Shown here: positions 1-9,868 of the stretch, piece after piece
How the letters are laid out: every line of letters starts with the position of its first letter
Numbering within the stretch: the first letter of the stretch is position 1
Assembly: GCF_001563265.1 (NCBI RefSeq)
Contig: NZ_CP005083.1
Location: 1,429,001-1,493,000 of the forward strand
Direction: 5' to 3'
DNA: 64,000 nt
DNA from: Sphingobium sp. TKS
GTDB lineage: Bacteria > Pseudomonadota > Alphaproteobacteria > Sphingomonadales > Sphingomonadaceae
Program-made: the position numbers and the translations under genes
Notes under the pieces: generated by a model
What the model was told of the DNA's origin: nothing
What the model saw: the letters and a program-made list of their open reading frames with translations, nothing else
The model's database searches: none

Positions 1-500
1 CAGGTTGCTTCAAGAATTTCGACGTCAAGGGCACGCTCAACATGGCGCCCGGCACCTATTTCATCGACAGCACGACCTTCGACATCGGGTCGCAGGCGGT
101 GGTCAATGGCACCGGCGTCACCATCATCCTGACCAGCGGCAACGCGGCCAACAACCCCAGCCAGATTTCGACTGTCAACATCAATGGCGGCGCAACGCTC
201 AATCTGACGGCGCCGACGGACACGACCAACCCCTATCATGGCGTCCTCTTCTACCAAGACCGGCGCGCGCTGGATTCGGGAACCAACACGATCAACGGCA
301 ATGCGAGTTCCGTCCTGCAAGGCGCCTTCTATTTTCCCGGCCAGGCGATGTCGTTCAGCGGCACGTCGGGCATGACCACCACCTGTGTGAAGATGGTCAG
401 CAAGCGTGTCACCTTCATCGGCAACAGCAATATCGTCAACCAATGCACCAACACGGGAGTCGATCCAATCACCGCGACAATGGTGAGGCTGGTGGGATGA
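1..500 (+). CDS. TadG-like Flp pilus assembly protein, C-terminal part
   Basis: The reading frame is open from the window edge, so the 5' part is missing. About 165 residues are visible. They are rich in G, N, T and S and have the alternating pattern of a beta-helix or beta-sandwich, with a late Cys pair (TTCVKM, NQCTN). I infer the C-terminal half of a TadG-related (Tad/Flp pilus) surface protein. The main reason is that the next two genes are TadE-like pseudopilins, and TadE/TadF/TadG genes usually sit together. The stop codon overlaps the next start (ATGA-type overlap at 497-500), which suggests translational coupling. The fragment alone is not diagnostic, so it could be another secreted repeat protein. 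Confidence 0.6.
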   Translation, partial: GCFKNFDVKGTLNMAPGTYFIDSTTFDIGSQAVVNGTGVTIILTSGNAANNPSQISTVNINGGATLNLTAPTDTTNPYHGVLFYQDRRALDSGTNTINGNASSVLQGAFYFPGQAMSFSGTSGMTTTCVKMVSKRVTFIGNSNIVNQCTNTGVDPITATMVRLVG

Positions 501-955
501 TGAAGCCGCTTTTCACCGATCCAACCGCCAACAGTACGGTCGAACTGGCGATCATCATGCCCGTTCTCGTCCTGCTGACCTTCATGGCGGGGGATGTCGC
601 CATGGCGTTCAAGGCGAAGATCACGCTCCAGCGTGCGGCCGAGCGTGCGGCGCAGATGGCGACTGCGGGCGGATACAGCACCACATCCTCCAACAATTAT
701 AGCAATTTAAAGGCGGATGCCGCTTCAGCCGCCGGTGTTTCGACGAATAACGTCACCGTCACACCCACGCTGATTTGCGACAGCACGGCGCAAACCACGC
801 CGGATTACTGCACCGCGACTCAGCAGATGAAGCGCTATGTAGCGATCACCATTTCAGGGACCTATACGCCGATGTTCGCCAAACTCGCACCCAGCAGCAA
901 TTGGTCGGCCCAGGGAATCGCGCTCACCGGTTCGGCATCGGTGCGCCTGCAATGA
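497..955 (+). CDS. TadE-like pseudopilin
   Basis: The 152-residue protein begins with a short cytoplasmic tail, then a polar VELAIIMPVL segment and one hydrophobic helix (residues about 15-40). An extracellular domain with two Cys residues (LICDST, PDYCTA) follows. This N-terminal helix with an E a few residues into it is the class III signal layout of TadE/TadF minor pseudopilins of the Tad (Flp) pilus. Two adjacent ATG codons (497 and 500) are possible starts and both overlap the upstream stop. It is coupled to the next gene by another ATGA overlap, so the three pilus genes form one operon. TadE and TadF cannot be told apart here. Confidence 0.75.
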   Translation: MMKPLFTDPTANSTVELAIIMPVLVLLTFMAGDVAMAFKAKITLQRAAERAAQMATAGGYSTTSSNNYSNLKADAASAAGVSTNNVTVTPTLICDSTAQTTPDYCTATQQMKRYVAITISGTYTPMFAKLAPSSNWSAQGIALTGSASVRLQ

Positions 956-1332
956 TCCGGCTGGCGCGAGACGAGCGCGGGGCGGCGGCGATCGAATTCG
1001 TCCTTGCCGTGCCTCCTTTCATCATGCTGTTGATGGGCGCGCTCCAGCTCGGCATTATCGCCTGCGCGCGCACCGGCTTGCAACATGCGGTGGATGAGGG
1101 CGCGCGCTTTGCCAGCATCTTTCCCACGCCTTCCGACACCGACATCATCGCCAAGGTGAAGAGCCGCGAATTCGGGCTGGATCCGGCCTATACCAACGAT
1201 CCGACCATTGTAACCGGGACTCAATATGGCGTTCCCTATAAGGAAATCACCATGACCTATTCCCGGCCGCTGAATTTCATCGTATACCAGACGCCGTCAC
1301 TGTCGATCAGCTATACCCGCCGATCCTATTAA
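952..1332 (+). CDS. TadE-like pilus assembly protein
   Basis: The 126-residue protein starts with a basic tail, then the classic TadE motif GAAAIEFVLAVPPF. The Glu at position 5 of the hydrophobic helix is the hallmark recognised by the TadV prepilin peptidase. One membrane helix spans about residues 14-38 and the rest is a small periplasmic or extracellular domain. It overlaps the preceding pseudopilin by 4 bp. The two TadE-like proteins plus the TadG-like fragment make this the distal end of a tad locus for adhesion or surface attachment. The locus continues left of the window. Confidence 0.85.
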   Translation: MIRLARDERGAAAIEFVLAVPPFIMLLMGALQLGIIACARTGLQHAVDEGARFASIFPTPSDTDIIAKVKSREFGLDPAYTNDPTIVTGTQYGVPYKEITMTYSRPLNFIVYQTPSLSISYTRRSY

Positions 1333-2487
<1,155 letters not shown>

Positions 2488-2512
2488 TCGGGAGCGGGTA
2501 ACTCTTCCCATT

Positions 2513-2541
2513 CGTCATGCTGAAACAAGTTCAGCATGACG
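2513..2541. repeat. Perfect palindromic hairpin between convergent genes
   Basis: Two 12-base arms, CGTCATGCTGAA (2513-2524) and TTCAGCATGACG (2530-2541), are exact reverse complements around a 5-base loop. It lies between the stop codons of the mreB-like gene and fbp, which converge. It probably works as a bidirectional terminator or mRNA 3'-end stabiliser. From memory, CGTCATGCTGAA-type palindromes are dispersed repeats in several alphaproteobacterial genomes. Confidence 0.7.
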
Positions 2542-2555
2542 GTTTTGGTTGGGCT

Positions 2556-3560
2556 TTATCCCTCTCGCCCATAGGCAACCACGGTCTCCACCTCCGCCTT
2601 GTCGCCCAGCACCACGCCGACACGTTGGTGCAGCCCGGTCGGCTTCACGTCCATGATCCGCGCATAGCCGTTGCTGGCTGCGCCTCCGGCCTGCTCGACC
2701 AGGAAGGACATGGGGTTCGCCTCGTACATCAGCCGCAGCCGCGCCTTGTCGGCATGGCGATGATCCGCCGGATAGAGGAAAATCCCGCCGCGTTTCAGGA
2801 TGCGATGCACGTCCGCCACCATCGAAGCGGTCCAGCGCATGTTGTAATCCTTGCCCAGCGGCCCCTCGGTCCCCTGAATCCGCTCCTCGACATAGCGGGC
2901 GATGCCCGGCGACCATTGCCGCCGCCGCGCCATGTTGATGGCGAATTCGGCATTGCCCTGCGGCATCTGCATTGGCCCGTCGGTCATCCGCCACGACCCG
3001 ATTTCCCGGTCCAGCGTGAATTCATAGACCCCCGTGCCGATGGTCAGCACCAGCAGCGTCTGCGGCCCGTAGATCGCATAACCCGCCGCGACCTGTTGCG
3101 TGCCGGGCTGGAGGAAATCCTGCTCCGTCACTTCGCGGCCCGAACATTCCTCCGGCGCCTTCAGCACGGAGAAGATCGTACCGACGCTTAGGTCGACATC
3201 GATATTGCTCGACCCGTCGATCGGATCGAACAGCAGCAGATATTCGCCCTTGGGATAGCGATTGGGGATGCGATGGATCGTCTCCATCTCCTCCGAGGCC
3301 ATGGCGGCCAGATGCCCGCCCCATTCATTGGCATCCAGCAACAGCTCGTTGGCGATCACGTCCAGCTTCTTCTGAACTTCGCCCTGCACATTCTCGCTGT
3401 CCAGGCTGCCCAGCACCTCGCCGAGCGCGCCCTTGGACACGCTATGGCAAATCGTCTTGCACGCGCGCGCGACGGTTTCGATCAGCAGGCGCAACTCGGA
3501 TGGCAGGGCATTGGCCTGTCGCTGCTGCTCGATCAGGAAGCGGGTGAGGGTGATGGACAT
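2556..3560 (-). CDS. fbp: Fructose-1,6-bisphosphatase, class I
   Basis: The enzyme hydrolyses fructose 1,6-bisphosphate to fructose 6-phosphate, the irreversible gluconeogenic step. The 334-residue length fits class I. Metal- and substrate-binding signatures are visible: MASEEMETI, then [19 protein letters not shown] (about residues 108-126), with a C-terminal [11 protein letters not shown] segment. It is a single gene converging on the mreB-like gene. No Calvin-cycle genes are nearby, so gluconeogenesis is the simplest role. Confidence 0.96.
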   Translation of the reverse strand: MSITLTRFLIEQQRQANALPSELRLLIETVARACKTICHSVSKGALGEVLGSLDSENVQGEVQKKLDVIANELLLDANEWGGHLAAMASEEMETIHRIPNRYPKGEYLLLFDPIDGSSNIDVDLSVGTIFSVLKAPEECSGREVTEQDFLQPGTQQVAAGYAIYGPQTLLVLTIGTGVYEFTLDREIGSWRMTDGPMQMPQGNAEFAINMARRRQWSPGIARYVEERIQGTEGPLGKDYNMRWTASMVADVHRILKRGGIFLYPADHRHADKARLRLMYEANPMSFLVEQAGGAASNGYARIMDVKPTGLHQRVGVVLGDKAEVETVVAYGREG

Positions 3561-3715
3561 AGGCGGCTTACTCGCTCAAGAAATATGGCGAGCGGATGCG
3601 CGCCATGCATGGAATCGAGCTATGCCGTAGCGGTCGGACGGGCATTGGAAAAGCGCCAATTCATGAAGCGGACGTCATGAAATCGGCTTTGGGAGATGAC
3701 CCGTTCACCCATCGG

Positions 3716-3740
3716 GACTGGCCGCGAAGCGCGGCCAGTC
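3716..3740 (-). terminator. Hairpin downstream of the ridA-like gene
   Basis: GACTGGCCGCG (3716-3726) and CGCGGCCAGTC (3730-3740) are exact reverse complements with a short loop. It begins 12 bases beyond the stop of the minus-strand gene at 3752-4102, so it probably terminates the dadA operon. There is no strong U-tract, so termination or mRNA protection are both possible. Confidence 0.55.
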
Positions 3741-3751
3741 GCCGCGTCTGA

Positions 3752-4102
3752 TTATAGCGCCCTGGCGGCGGTGATGATGATCTCCACCTTGTAATCAGGG
3801 CTGGCGAGCTTCGCTTCGCCGGTTGCGCGGGCAGGCGCCTCGGCGTCCGCTATCCAGCCATCCCAGACCGCGTTCATTTCGGCAAAATCATTCATGTCGG
3901 CAAGCCAGATCTGCGCCATCAGCATATGGTTCTTGCTGCTGCCGGTGCGCTCCAGCAGGGCGTCGATCTCGGCCAGCACAGCCTTGGTTTGGGCGGTCAC
4001 GCTCTCCCCCGGCGCGCCGATCTGCCCGGCCAGATAGATGGTGTCGCCATGGATGACGGCCTCGCTCATGCGCGGGCCACGGTCGATGCGGGTGATGGTC
4101 AT
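3752..4102 (-). CDS. RidA (YjgF/YER057c/UK114) family protein
   Basis: The 116-residue protein belongs to the small trimeric YjgF/RidA family, with motifs YLAGQIG, WLADMNDFAEMNAVWDGW and YKVEIIITA. Archetypal RidA hydrolyses reactive enamine/imine intermediates such as 2-iminopropanoate, which D-alanine oxidation also makes. It is the last gene of a dadA-alr operon, 18 bases after dadA, so a role in clearing the imine product fits. By hand alignment, the Arg that binds the imino-acid carboxylate in archetypal RidA (in an ARLP-like motif) is Lys here (GEAKLA). It may therefore belong to a Rid subgroup without classical deaminase activity. Confidence 0.85.
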   Translation of the reverse strand: MTITRIDRGPRMSEAVIHGDTIYLAGQIGAPGESVTAQTKAVLAEIDALLERTGSSKNHMLMAQIWLADMNDFAEMNAVWDGWIADAEAPARATGEAKLASPDYKVEIIITAARAL

Positions 4103-4120
4103 GCGGAACGCTCCTTTAGG

Positions 4121-5374
4121 TTATGAATAGCGGCTGATGGCGAGATCGGCGGTTTCGATGGCGGGCTTCCGCCCACCGATGATGTCCGCGATCACATGCC
4201 CCGACCCGCACGCCATGGTCCACCCCAATGTGCCATGGCCGCTATTGAGGAAGAGGTTCGGGATTTTCGTCGGCCCGATCACCGGGGTACTGTCCGGCGT
4301 CATTGGCCGCAGCCCGGACCAGAAGCTTGCGCGACCCAGATCGCCCGCACCCGGAAACAACGAACCCACCGAATATTCCAGCGTATCCCGCCGCGCCTTG
4401 GGCAGTCCCTTTGAATAGCCGGAAAGCTCCGCCATCCCGCCGACCCGGATGCGGTCGCCCAGCCGCGTGATCGCCACCTTGTAGCTTTCGTCGAGCAGCG
4501 TCGACACCGGCGCCCGCCCTTCCTCTACGATCGGCACGGTGATGGAATAGCCCTTCACCGGATAGACCGGCAGCCTGATCCCCAGCGGCGCCAGCAGCAG
4601 CGGCGAATAGCTGCCCATCGCCACCAGCCAGGCGTCGGCATAGACATGCCCCTTGTCGGTCTCGACATGGTTGACCTTGCCATCCTTCGTGGCGATCCGC
4701 CCGATGGTGCGTCCGTTGAGGAAGGTCACGCCCTTGGCTTTCGCCATGTCGGCAAGGGCGTTGGCGAACTTGAAGCAATCCCCCGTCTCGTCATTGGGCA
4801 AGCGCAAGCCCCCGGCCAGAGGCACGCCGCTGCCCGCCAGTCCCGGTTCCGCCGCGATGCAGCCTGCCGCGTCCAGCACTTCGAAGGGAACGCCGTCCGC
4901 CTTTAGCACCGCAATGTCCTTGGCGATGCCGTCGAGCTGTTTCTGCTCACGGAAGAGCTGCAACGTGCCCTGCGATCGCTCGTCATAGGCAATGCCCGTT
5001 TCCCGCCGCAGATCGATCAGCCGGTCGCGGCTAAACTCTGCCAGCCGCACCATCCGGCTCTTGTTGATGGCGTAGGAGCGCTCATTGCAGTTCCCCAGCA
5101 TCGCCACCATCCAGCGCAGCATCGCCATGTCCATCTGCGGCCGCAAAATCAGCGGCGCATGTTTCATGAACAGCCAGCGCAGGGCCTTCATCGGTATGCC
5201 CGGCGCCGCCCAGGGCGAGGCATAGCCCGGCGAAATCTCCCCCGCATTGGCGAAGCTGGTTTCCAGCGCGGGGCCGTCCTGCCGGTCGATGACCGTCACT
5301 TCATGCCCCGCCTGCGCAAGATACCAGGCGGAGGCGACGCCGATCACGCCGCTGCCGAGAATGGCGACCTTCAT
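4121..5374 (-). CDS. dadA: D-amino acid dehydrogenase (small subunit, FAD)
   Basis: The FAD enzyme oxidatively deaminates D-amino acids, chiefly D-alanine to pyruvate and ammonia, and passes electrons to the respiratory chain at the inner membrane. The 417-residue length is typical for DadA. It opens with the Rossmann motif [18 protein letters not shown], followed by the acidic end of the second strand (TVIDRQ). The C-terminal [16 protein letters not shown] and [14 protein letters not shown] segments are DAO-family signatures. It overlaps the alanine racemase by 4 bp (5371-5374), so L-alanine can be racemised and then oxidised by coupled products. Confidence 0.95.
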   Translation of the reverse strand: MKVAILGSGVIGVASAWYLAQAGHEVTVIDRQDGPALETSFANAGEISPGYASPWAAPGIPMKALRWLFMKHAPLILRPQMDMAMLRWMVAMLGNCNERSYAINKSRMVRLAEFSRDRLIDLRRETGIAYDERSQGTLQLFREQKQLDGIAKDIAVLKADGVPFEVLDAAGCIAAEPGLAGSGVPLAGGLRLPNDETGDCFKFANALADMAKAKGVTFLNGRTIGRIATKDGKVNHVETDKGHVYADAWLVAMGSYSPLLLAPLGIRLPVYPVKGYSITVPIVEEGRAPVSTLLDESYKVAITRLGDRIRVGGMAELSGYSKGLPKARRDTLEYSVGSLFPGAGDLGRASFWSGLRPMTPDSTPVIGPTKIPNLFLNSGHGTLGWTMACGSGHVIADIIGGRKPAIETADLAISRYS

Positions 5375-6501
5375 GCTGTCATGCTCCGTCTGTGCTGGAT
5401 CGCCGCCGTCCTTTGAATGTCGCGGCGATAGCGATGTCCGAGTTGGGTCAGGATTTCATAGGAAATGGTGCCGGCGTCGGCGGCGACCTGGTCCACTGTC
5501 TGATGGGGGCCGAGCAATTCCACTGGGGCGCCGGGATAGAGAAACATGTCCGGCACATCGGTCACGTCCAGCGTGATGCTGTCCATCGATACCCGCCCCA
5601 CGATCGGCGCGCGATGGCCCGCGATGAAGGCGGAACCGCTGTTGCTGAGATGGCGCGGCCAGCCGTCGGCATAGCCGACCGCTATGGTCGCGATCTGCGT
5701 GGGCCGCTCGCAGCGGTGGGTCAGGCCATAGCCGACGCCCGCGCCCGTGGGGATGCTCCGTAACTGGATGATCCGCGCCTCCAGCGCGACCACCGGCCGC
5801 ATGAGGTGGAGTCCTTCTTGCGGTGCCCCGCCATAAAGGGCGATCCCGGCACGGACGATGTCGAAATGCCTGCCTTTCAGGAAACTGCCGCCGCTATTGG
5901 CCAGCGAACGCGGCACGCCGGGGAAATGCTGGCTCAACGCCTCGAAATTCGCGCGTTGCGTGGCGTTGAAGGCGGCATCGGAATTATCCGCGCAAGCCAG
6001 ATGACTCATCAGCAGCCGGAGGTCTATGCCCTCCAGCCGCTCAGGCTCTGCGGCGAGGATGGCGACCTCTTCGGGGGGCAGGCCGAGCCGCGACATGCCG
6101 CTGTCGACTTGCAACGCTGCGGGCAGGCTCTGCCCCCGTTCCTGCGCGAACATGGCCCAGCGCCCAAGTTGATCGAGCGAGTTCAGGACCGGAATCGCTC
6201 CGATGGCCGCGCAATCCCGCTCGGCGCCGGGTTGCAGGCCGTTGAGGATGAATAGCGAGATTTCCTCCCCAAGCGTGGGTTTGAGCGCCACCGCTTCGCT
6301 GAGATGCGCGACGAAGAAATGGCGGCATCCCGCATCCATCAATGTTTCGGCAACGATGTCCGCGCCCAGGCCATAGCCATCCGCCTTGACCACGCCAGCA
6401 ACGGTTGCAGGCGCGACTTGCCGCTGAATGATCCGGTAATTTTCGGCCAACGCGTCCAGATCGATGCGAAGCACGGCCCCGGCAGTATCAACAGGCTGCA
6501 T
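5371..6501 (-). CDS. alr: Alanine racemase (catabolic type)
   Basis: This PLP enzyme interconverts L- and D-alanine. The PLP lysine is in [12 protein letters not shown] near the N-terminus, and the second catalytic Tyr is in [28 protein letters not shown], split over the barrel and C-terminal domain. I chose ATG 6501 because a purine-rich AAGGGGG lies 4 bases upstream and the protein then starts just before the [12 protein letters not shown] strand (376 residues). An upstream ATG at 6570 lacks a ribosome site. Because it heads the dadA operon, it is probably the catabolic racemase (DadX role) and not a dedicated cell-wall Alr. Confidence 0.93.
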   Translation of the reverse strand: MQPVDTAGAVLRIDLDALAENYRIIQRQVAPATVAGVVKADGYGLGADIVAETLMDAGCRHFFVAHLSEAVALKPTLGEEISLFILNGLQPGAERDCAAIGAIPVLNSLDQLGRWAMFAQERGQSLPAALQVDSGMSRLGLPPEEVAILAAEPERLEGIDLRLLMSHLACADNSDAAFNATQRANFEALSQHFPGVPRSLANSGGSFLKGRHFDIVRAGIALYGGAPQEGLHLMRPVVALEARIIQLRSIPTGAGVGYGLTHRCERPTQIATIAVGYADGWPRHLSNSGSAFIAGHRAPIVGRVSMDSITLDVTDVPDMFLYPGAPVELLGPHQTVDQVAADAGTISYEILTQLGHRYRRDIQRTAAIQHRRSMTA

Positions 6502-6617
6502 GACGCCCCCTTTCGGGAAGAGAGTATCGCGCCGCTTGATGAAAATGCTCTCAAATAACCGCAGGATCATCTAAGAAAGACGAATTATTGGACGATCCTT
6601 CATAGGAAAGGCAACAA
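6502..6617. promoter_or_regulatory. Divergent promoter region, alr-dadA operon / Lrp gene
   Basis: These 116 bases separate the divergent alr operon and Lrp/AsnC regulator. They are more AT-rich than the flanks, notably GAATTATTGG and CTCAAATAACC. By analogy with known dad loci, the regulator probably binds here to activate the operon in response to alanine and to control itself. I could not define a clean Lrp-box consensus by eye. Confidence 0.45.
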
Positions 6618-7088
6618 ATGGCAGAATCGCTCGACGCTGTGGACCGCTCGATCATCCGGCTGCTGCGGCTTAACGCCCGCCGCCCCAATTCGGAGATCGC
6701 GGCGGAAATCGGCCTGTCGCCTTCGGCCTGTCACCGGCGCATCCGGCTGCTGGAGGATGCGGGCGTCATCCGGGGTTATACGATCGTGACCGCGCCCATG
6801 GAAAAGGAAGGGCGAGCGGTCGACGTCCTGGTGCAGGTGACGCTCGACCGGCAGACGGAGGATTATCTTGCCCGTTTCGAACATGCCGTGCGTCAATGCC
6901 CGGAAATTCGGGAATGTTTCCTGATGACCGGAGGGGTCGATTATTGGCTGCGTGTCGAGACTGAAAGCGTGGCCGCCTATGAAGCGATCCACAGCGAAAT
7001 CCTCTCCCGCATGCCCGGCGTCACCCGCATCAACAGCAGCATCGCCATGCGCGACGCGCTGCGTCCGCGCAAAGCGGGGCGGCGCTAA
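6618..7088 (+). CDS. Lrp/AsnC family regulator, probable activator of dadA/alr
   Basis: The 156-residue protein has an N-terminal helix-turn-helix (LDAVDRSIIRLLRLNARRPN, then SEIAAEIGLSPSACHRRIRLLEDAGVI) and a C-terminal RAM ligand-binding domain (residues about 70-150, with CPEIRECFLMTGGVDYWL). This is a typical feast/famine regulator. It is transcribed away from alr-dadA-rid, the arrangement of DadR/BkdR-type regulators that sense amino acids and switch on their catabolism. A ribosome site AGGAAAGG lies upstream. Control of the neighbouring operon is inferred from the arrangement. Confidence 0.92.
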   Translation: MAESLDAVDRSIIRLLRLNARRPNSEIAAEIGLSPSACHRRIRLLEDAGVIRGYTIVTAPMEKEGRAVDVLVQVTLDRQTEDYLARFEHAVRQCPEIRECFLMTGGVDYWLRVETESVAAYEAIHSEILSRMPGVTRINSSIAMRDALRPRKAGRR

Positions 7089-7846
7089 ATCCGCTTCGCG
7101 ATCGCGCCCGCCGCCCAGCCCATGCTGACAGCCAGCATCATCGCGACCAGCCCGTAGACGAATGGCCATTGCTCGGCCGCGACGGCCATGAAGCGCTCGA
7201 AACCGGACTTGCGGATGGTGATGTCGCGCACGGCCGCCGCCACCACGCGGCCGTCCTGCACCAGAAAAGTCTCGGCCGTATAATCGCCCACGATCACCCG
7301 CGCCGATAAGGGCAGACGCGCCCGGTAGAGCACGCCGTCGGTGATCTCCACCGTCCCCTGCTGCTCGACATAGAGGCCGGCCCGCTCGCGCAGATCGATC
7401 AGCCCCTTCTGGAATCGGTCCAATTCCGCACTGTCGTTGAGCGAGGATGGAGAAAGCTGGAGCTTGTCCACGCCCATTTCGTAGATCGCCGCCGTCCGTT
7501 CATCGACCACCTTGCCGATCGGCCGGGAGGAAGCGATGGCATAGAAGCTGGGAGCCGATCGGAAGCGCGCGCTGTCGGCGTTGACCCAGATGCCCGCGAC
7601 CTTTTGTTTCTCGCGCATGGTGATCGACTGGTCCGGGCCTTTCAGCACGACCATGATGTCGGCGGGCTTTTTCGGCCGCCGCCCGTCGGGATAGACGATG
7701 GCCCCGAACAGCAGCAGGTCGGCGCCGGTGAAGCTGTACTGGATCTCGACGTCGCGCTGCGACACGTCCGGCACCAGCATCGGTTCGTCCGCAGCGCAAA
7801 GCAGCAGCAGGGCAGGGGGCAGGGCCAGAAGCGCGTACTGCTTCAC
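7085..7846 (-). CDS. TIGR02186 family membrane-anchored protein
   Basis: The 253-residue protein has a signal peptide (LLALPPALLLLCA), a periplasmic beta-rich domain (YSFTGADLLLFGAIVYPDG and DIMVVLKGPDQSITMREK) and one C-terminal membrane helix (VYGLVAMMLAVSMGWAAGAI). I recognise the TIGR02186 family, of unknown function and commonly next to TauE/SafE exporters. The start is taken as GTG 7846, which overlaps the upstream TauE stop (GTGA). It therefore reads as the second gene of a coupled pair and may be an accessory subunit of the transporter. Confidence 0.8.
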   Translation of the reverse strand: MKQYALLALPPALLLLCAADEPMLVPDVSQRDVEIQYSFTGADLLLFGAIVYPDGRRPKKPADIMVVLKGPDQSITMREKQKVAGIWVNADSARFRSAPSFYAIASSRPIGKVVDERTAAIYEMGVDKLQLSPSSLNDSAELDRFQKGLIDLRERAGLYVEQQGTVEITDGVLYRARLPLSARVIVGDYTAETFLVQDGRVVAAAVRDITIRKSGFERFMAVAAEQWPFVYGLVAMMLAVSMGWAAGAIAKRI

Positions 7847-8757
7847 CGGACCTCGACCGTGTAGATTTCGTCCGGCCGGAATCCCAGACCCAGCGCCATG
7901 CGCGCCGCCACCAGCAGCACGATGGCGGCTAGCAATATGCGCAGATATTCCGGACGGATCGTCATCGAAATGCGTGTTCCCACCTGCGCGCCTGTCACGC
8001 TGCCGATCAGCAGCAGCAGCGCCAGCACCAGATCGACCGCATGGGTCGTCATGGCGTGCATCATCGTCGTGGCCATGGTCACGAACAATATCTGGAACAG
8101 CGACGTGCCGACCACCGACTGGGTCGTCATGCCCAGTAGATACAGCATCGCCGGGACCAGGATAAAGCCGCCGCCCACGCCCAGCAACATGGTGAGGATG
8201 CCCGTCGCCATGCCCAGCAGCAACGGCGCCAGCGGCGAGATATAGAGGCCCGACCGGTAAAAGCGCCACCGCATCGGCATGGCGGCGACCAGCGGGTGAT
8301 GCCGCCGTTTGCGCGCCTGGACCTTCCTGCCGGTCTTGAGCGCGATCAGCGCCTGGATGGATTCCTTCGCCATCAGCGACCCGATGCCGCCCAGCATCAG
8401 CACGTAGAGAATGCCGATCACCGTATCGATCTGACCGATGGCCTGAAGCAGCCGGAAGATTAGGACGCCAAGGCCAGCCCCCACCACACCGCCCGCGATC
8501 AGTACGCCGCCCATGCGGAAATCGACCGTGCCGCGCGACATATGCGTGAACACGCCCGACACGCTAGCCCCCGTCACCTGGCTCGCGGCGGAGGCTGCCG
8601 CGACGGTCGGCGGAATGCCGTAGAAGATCAGCAAAGGCGTGGTCAGGAACCCGCCGCCGACCCCGAACATGCCTGACAGCAGGCCCACCACGCCGCCCAG
8701 GGCAATGATGACCAGCGCATTCACCGACAGGTTGGCGATGGGCAGATAGAGATCCAT
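7843..8757 (-). CDS. TauE/SafE family anion exporter
   Basis: This 304-residue inner-membrane protein has about eight hydrophobic segments and two copies of the family motif, LLSGMFGVGGGFLTTPLL (about residues 23-40) and TMLLGVGGGFILVPAML in the second half. The family exports sulfite, sulfoacetate or related organosulfonates. A basic cytoplasmic loop (GRKVQARKRRHH) separates the halves. Its stop overlaps the TIGR02186 gene, a conserved pairing. The substrate cannot be read from sequence; sulfite-like anions are the family default. Confidence 0.9.
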   Translation of the reverse strand: MDLYLPIANLSVNALVIIALGGVVGLLSGMFGVGGGFLTTPLLIFYGIPPTVAAASAASQVTGASVSGVFTHMSRGTVDFRMGGVLIAGGVVGAGLGVLIFRLLQAIGQIDTVIGILYVLMLGGIGSLMAKESIQALIALKTGRKVQARKRRHHPLVAAMPMRWRFYRSGLYISPLAPLLLGMATGILTMLLGVGGGFILVPAMLYLLGMTTQSVVGTSLFQILFVTMATTMMHAMTTHAVDLVLALLLLIGSVTGAQVGTRISMTIRPEYLRILLAAIVLLVAARMALGLGFRPDEIYTVEVR

Positions 8758-8806
8758 GCGGTTCTTGGGTTAAGCCCAATATGCGGAGAGATAAAGGCGC
8801 TCGCGC

Positions 8807-9868
8807 TTAAAAATCCGCCCCGAGCGTCACGGCAAGGCCCGAAGCCGGTGCGGCCCGGCCAGCGATCCGCTCCCGCCATTCGATGCCGAGCCTGGCCGCC
8901 ACGGGTTTGAGCGGCAGGCGGATCTGGAGCTCCGGTCCGATGTCCAGCCGTTCGACCTGCGGCTGCGCGCCGCCGGAGAGGCTGGCGCCAAGCCTCAAGG
9001 GTGAATGGCTGATCGGTGAGAGCAACGATATCTTGCCGTCGACGAAAAAGTCGTTCGATCGGAAACCGACCATGCCGCCCTGGGCATAGGCTTCGACCTC
9101 CAGCGAGGGAGCGACCCGCACTGGCCCGAAACCGCTCACCGCCATCACGGCATTGGCGTCGCGCCCGCCCTTGCCCAGCGCAATCCGCCGCTCAGCCGCG
9201 AAGCTGATCGGGATGGTGCGCGCCGGCTGCCAGGCCAGGCCCAGCGCGCCTTCGGGAGAGGCTGGATCGTTCAGAGCGGCACTGACCCGCGCATAAGCGG
9301 TCGCTCGGCTGGATGCGTGGGGGGAGAGGTCGAAATCGACGCGGACACCCGCTTGCGATCCGCCAAGCCGGCCTCCCGTAACGGCATCGGCCCGCGTGGC
9401 GCTGCCCTCGCGCCACAACAGCCAGGCGCTGCCGTGCCAGCGATCGACGCCTGCGGGATGAGAGGACGCCAGGGGCAAAGCGGGGGCGGGATTGATCGTC
9501 GGAGCGGCTTCCATGGCCTTGCTCGCCGCCCGCGTGGCGGGCGTTGCTTCCTCGGCAACGGGGATGAAGGCAGATATCATCCTCATCGTCCCGCCCGACC
9601 GGGGAGACGCCTGAAAAGTCATGAGTGGGGCGATGGGCGAAGGCTTCGGCCTTGATGTCGTGACGCTCCGCCAAGCCACCCGATCATCTTTTTCCGCCGA
9701 ATCGGCCCCGTTTTTCGAATAGGCAGTGGAATGGAAAGCCCCGCCGCCGCTGCCCTCCATCGCGTCACTGAAGAGATAGGCTGCGGGACTGGCCAGGCGG
9801 ATCGCGACCCAGCCAAGCATGACAAGGGTGAAGAAGCGGACTGGCCGCCCGCGCGCGGCATCGTTCAT
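8807..9868 (-). CDS. NfrA-C-like outer membrane/beta-barrel protein
   Basis: The 353-residue protein has one N-terminal hydrophobic segment (FFTLVMLGWVAIRLASPAAYL), a low-complexity Ala/Pro linker, and a C-terminal half of alternating beta strands typical of a barrel. Segments such as ALGLAWQPARTIPISFAAERR and LRLGASLSGGAQPQVERLDIGPEL resemble, to my eye, the C-terminal region of E. coli NfrA (N4 adsorption protein A). The start ATG 9868 overlaps the stop of the NfrB-like glycosyltransferase by 4 bp. Pairing with NfrB supports a role in exporting or presenting the glycan made by the neighbour. The family assignment is tentative. Confidence 0.5.
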   Translation of the reverse strand: MNDAARGRPVRFFTLVMLGWVAIRLASPAAYLFSDAMEGSGGGAFHSTAYSKNGADSAEKDDRVAWRSVTTSRPKPSPIAPLMTFQASPRSGGTMRMISAFIPVAEEATPATRAASKAMEAAPTINPAPALPLASSHPAGVDRWHGSAWLLWREGSATRADAVTGGRLGGSQAGVRVDFDLSPHASSRATAYARVSAALNDPASPEGALGLAWQPARTIPISFAAERRIALGKGGRDANAVMAVSGFGPVRVAPSLEVEAYAQGGMVGFRSNDFFVDGKISLLSPISHSPLRLGASLSGGAQPQVERLDIGPELQIRLPLKPVAARLGIEWRERIAGRAAPASGLAVTLGADF

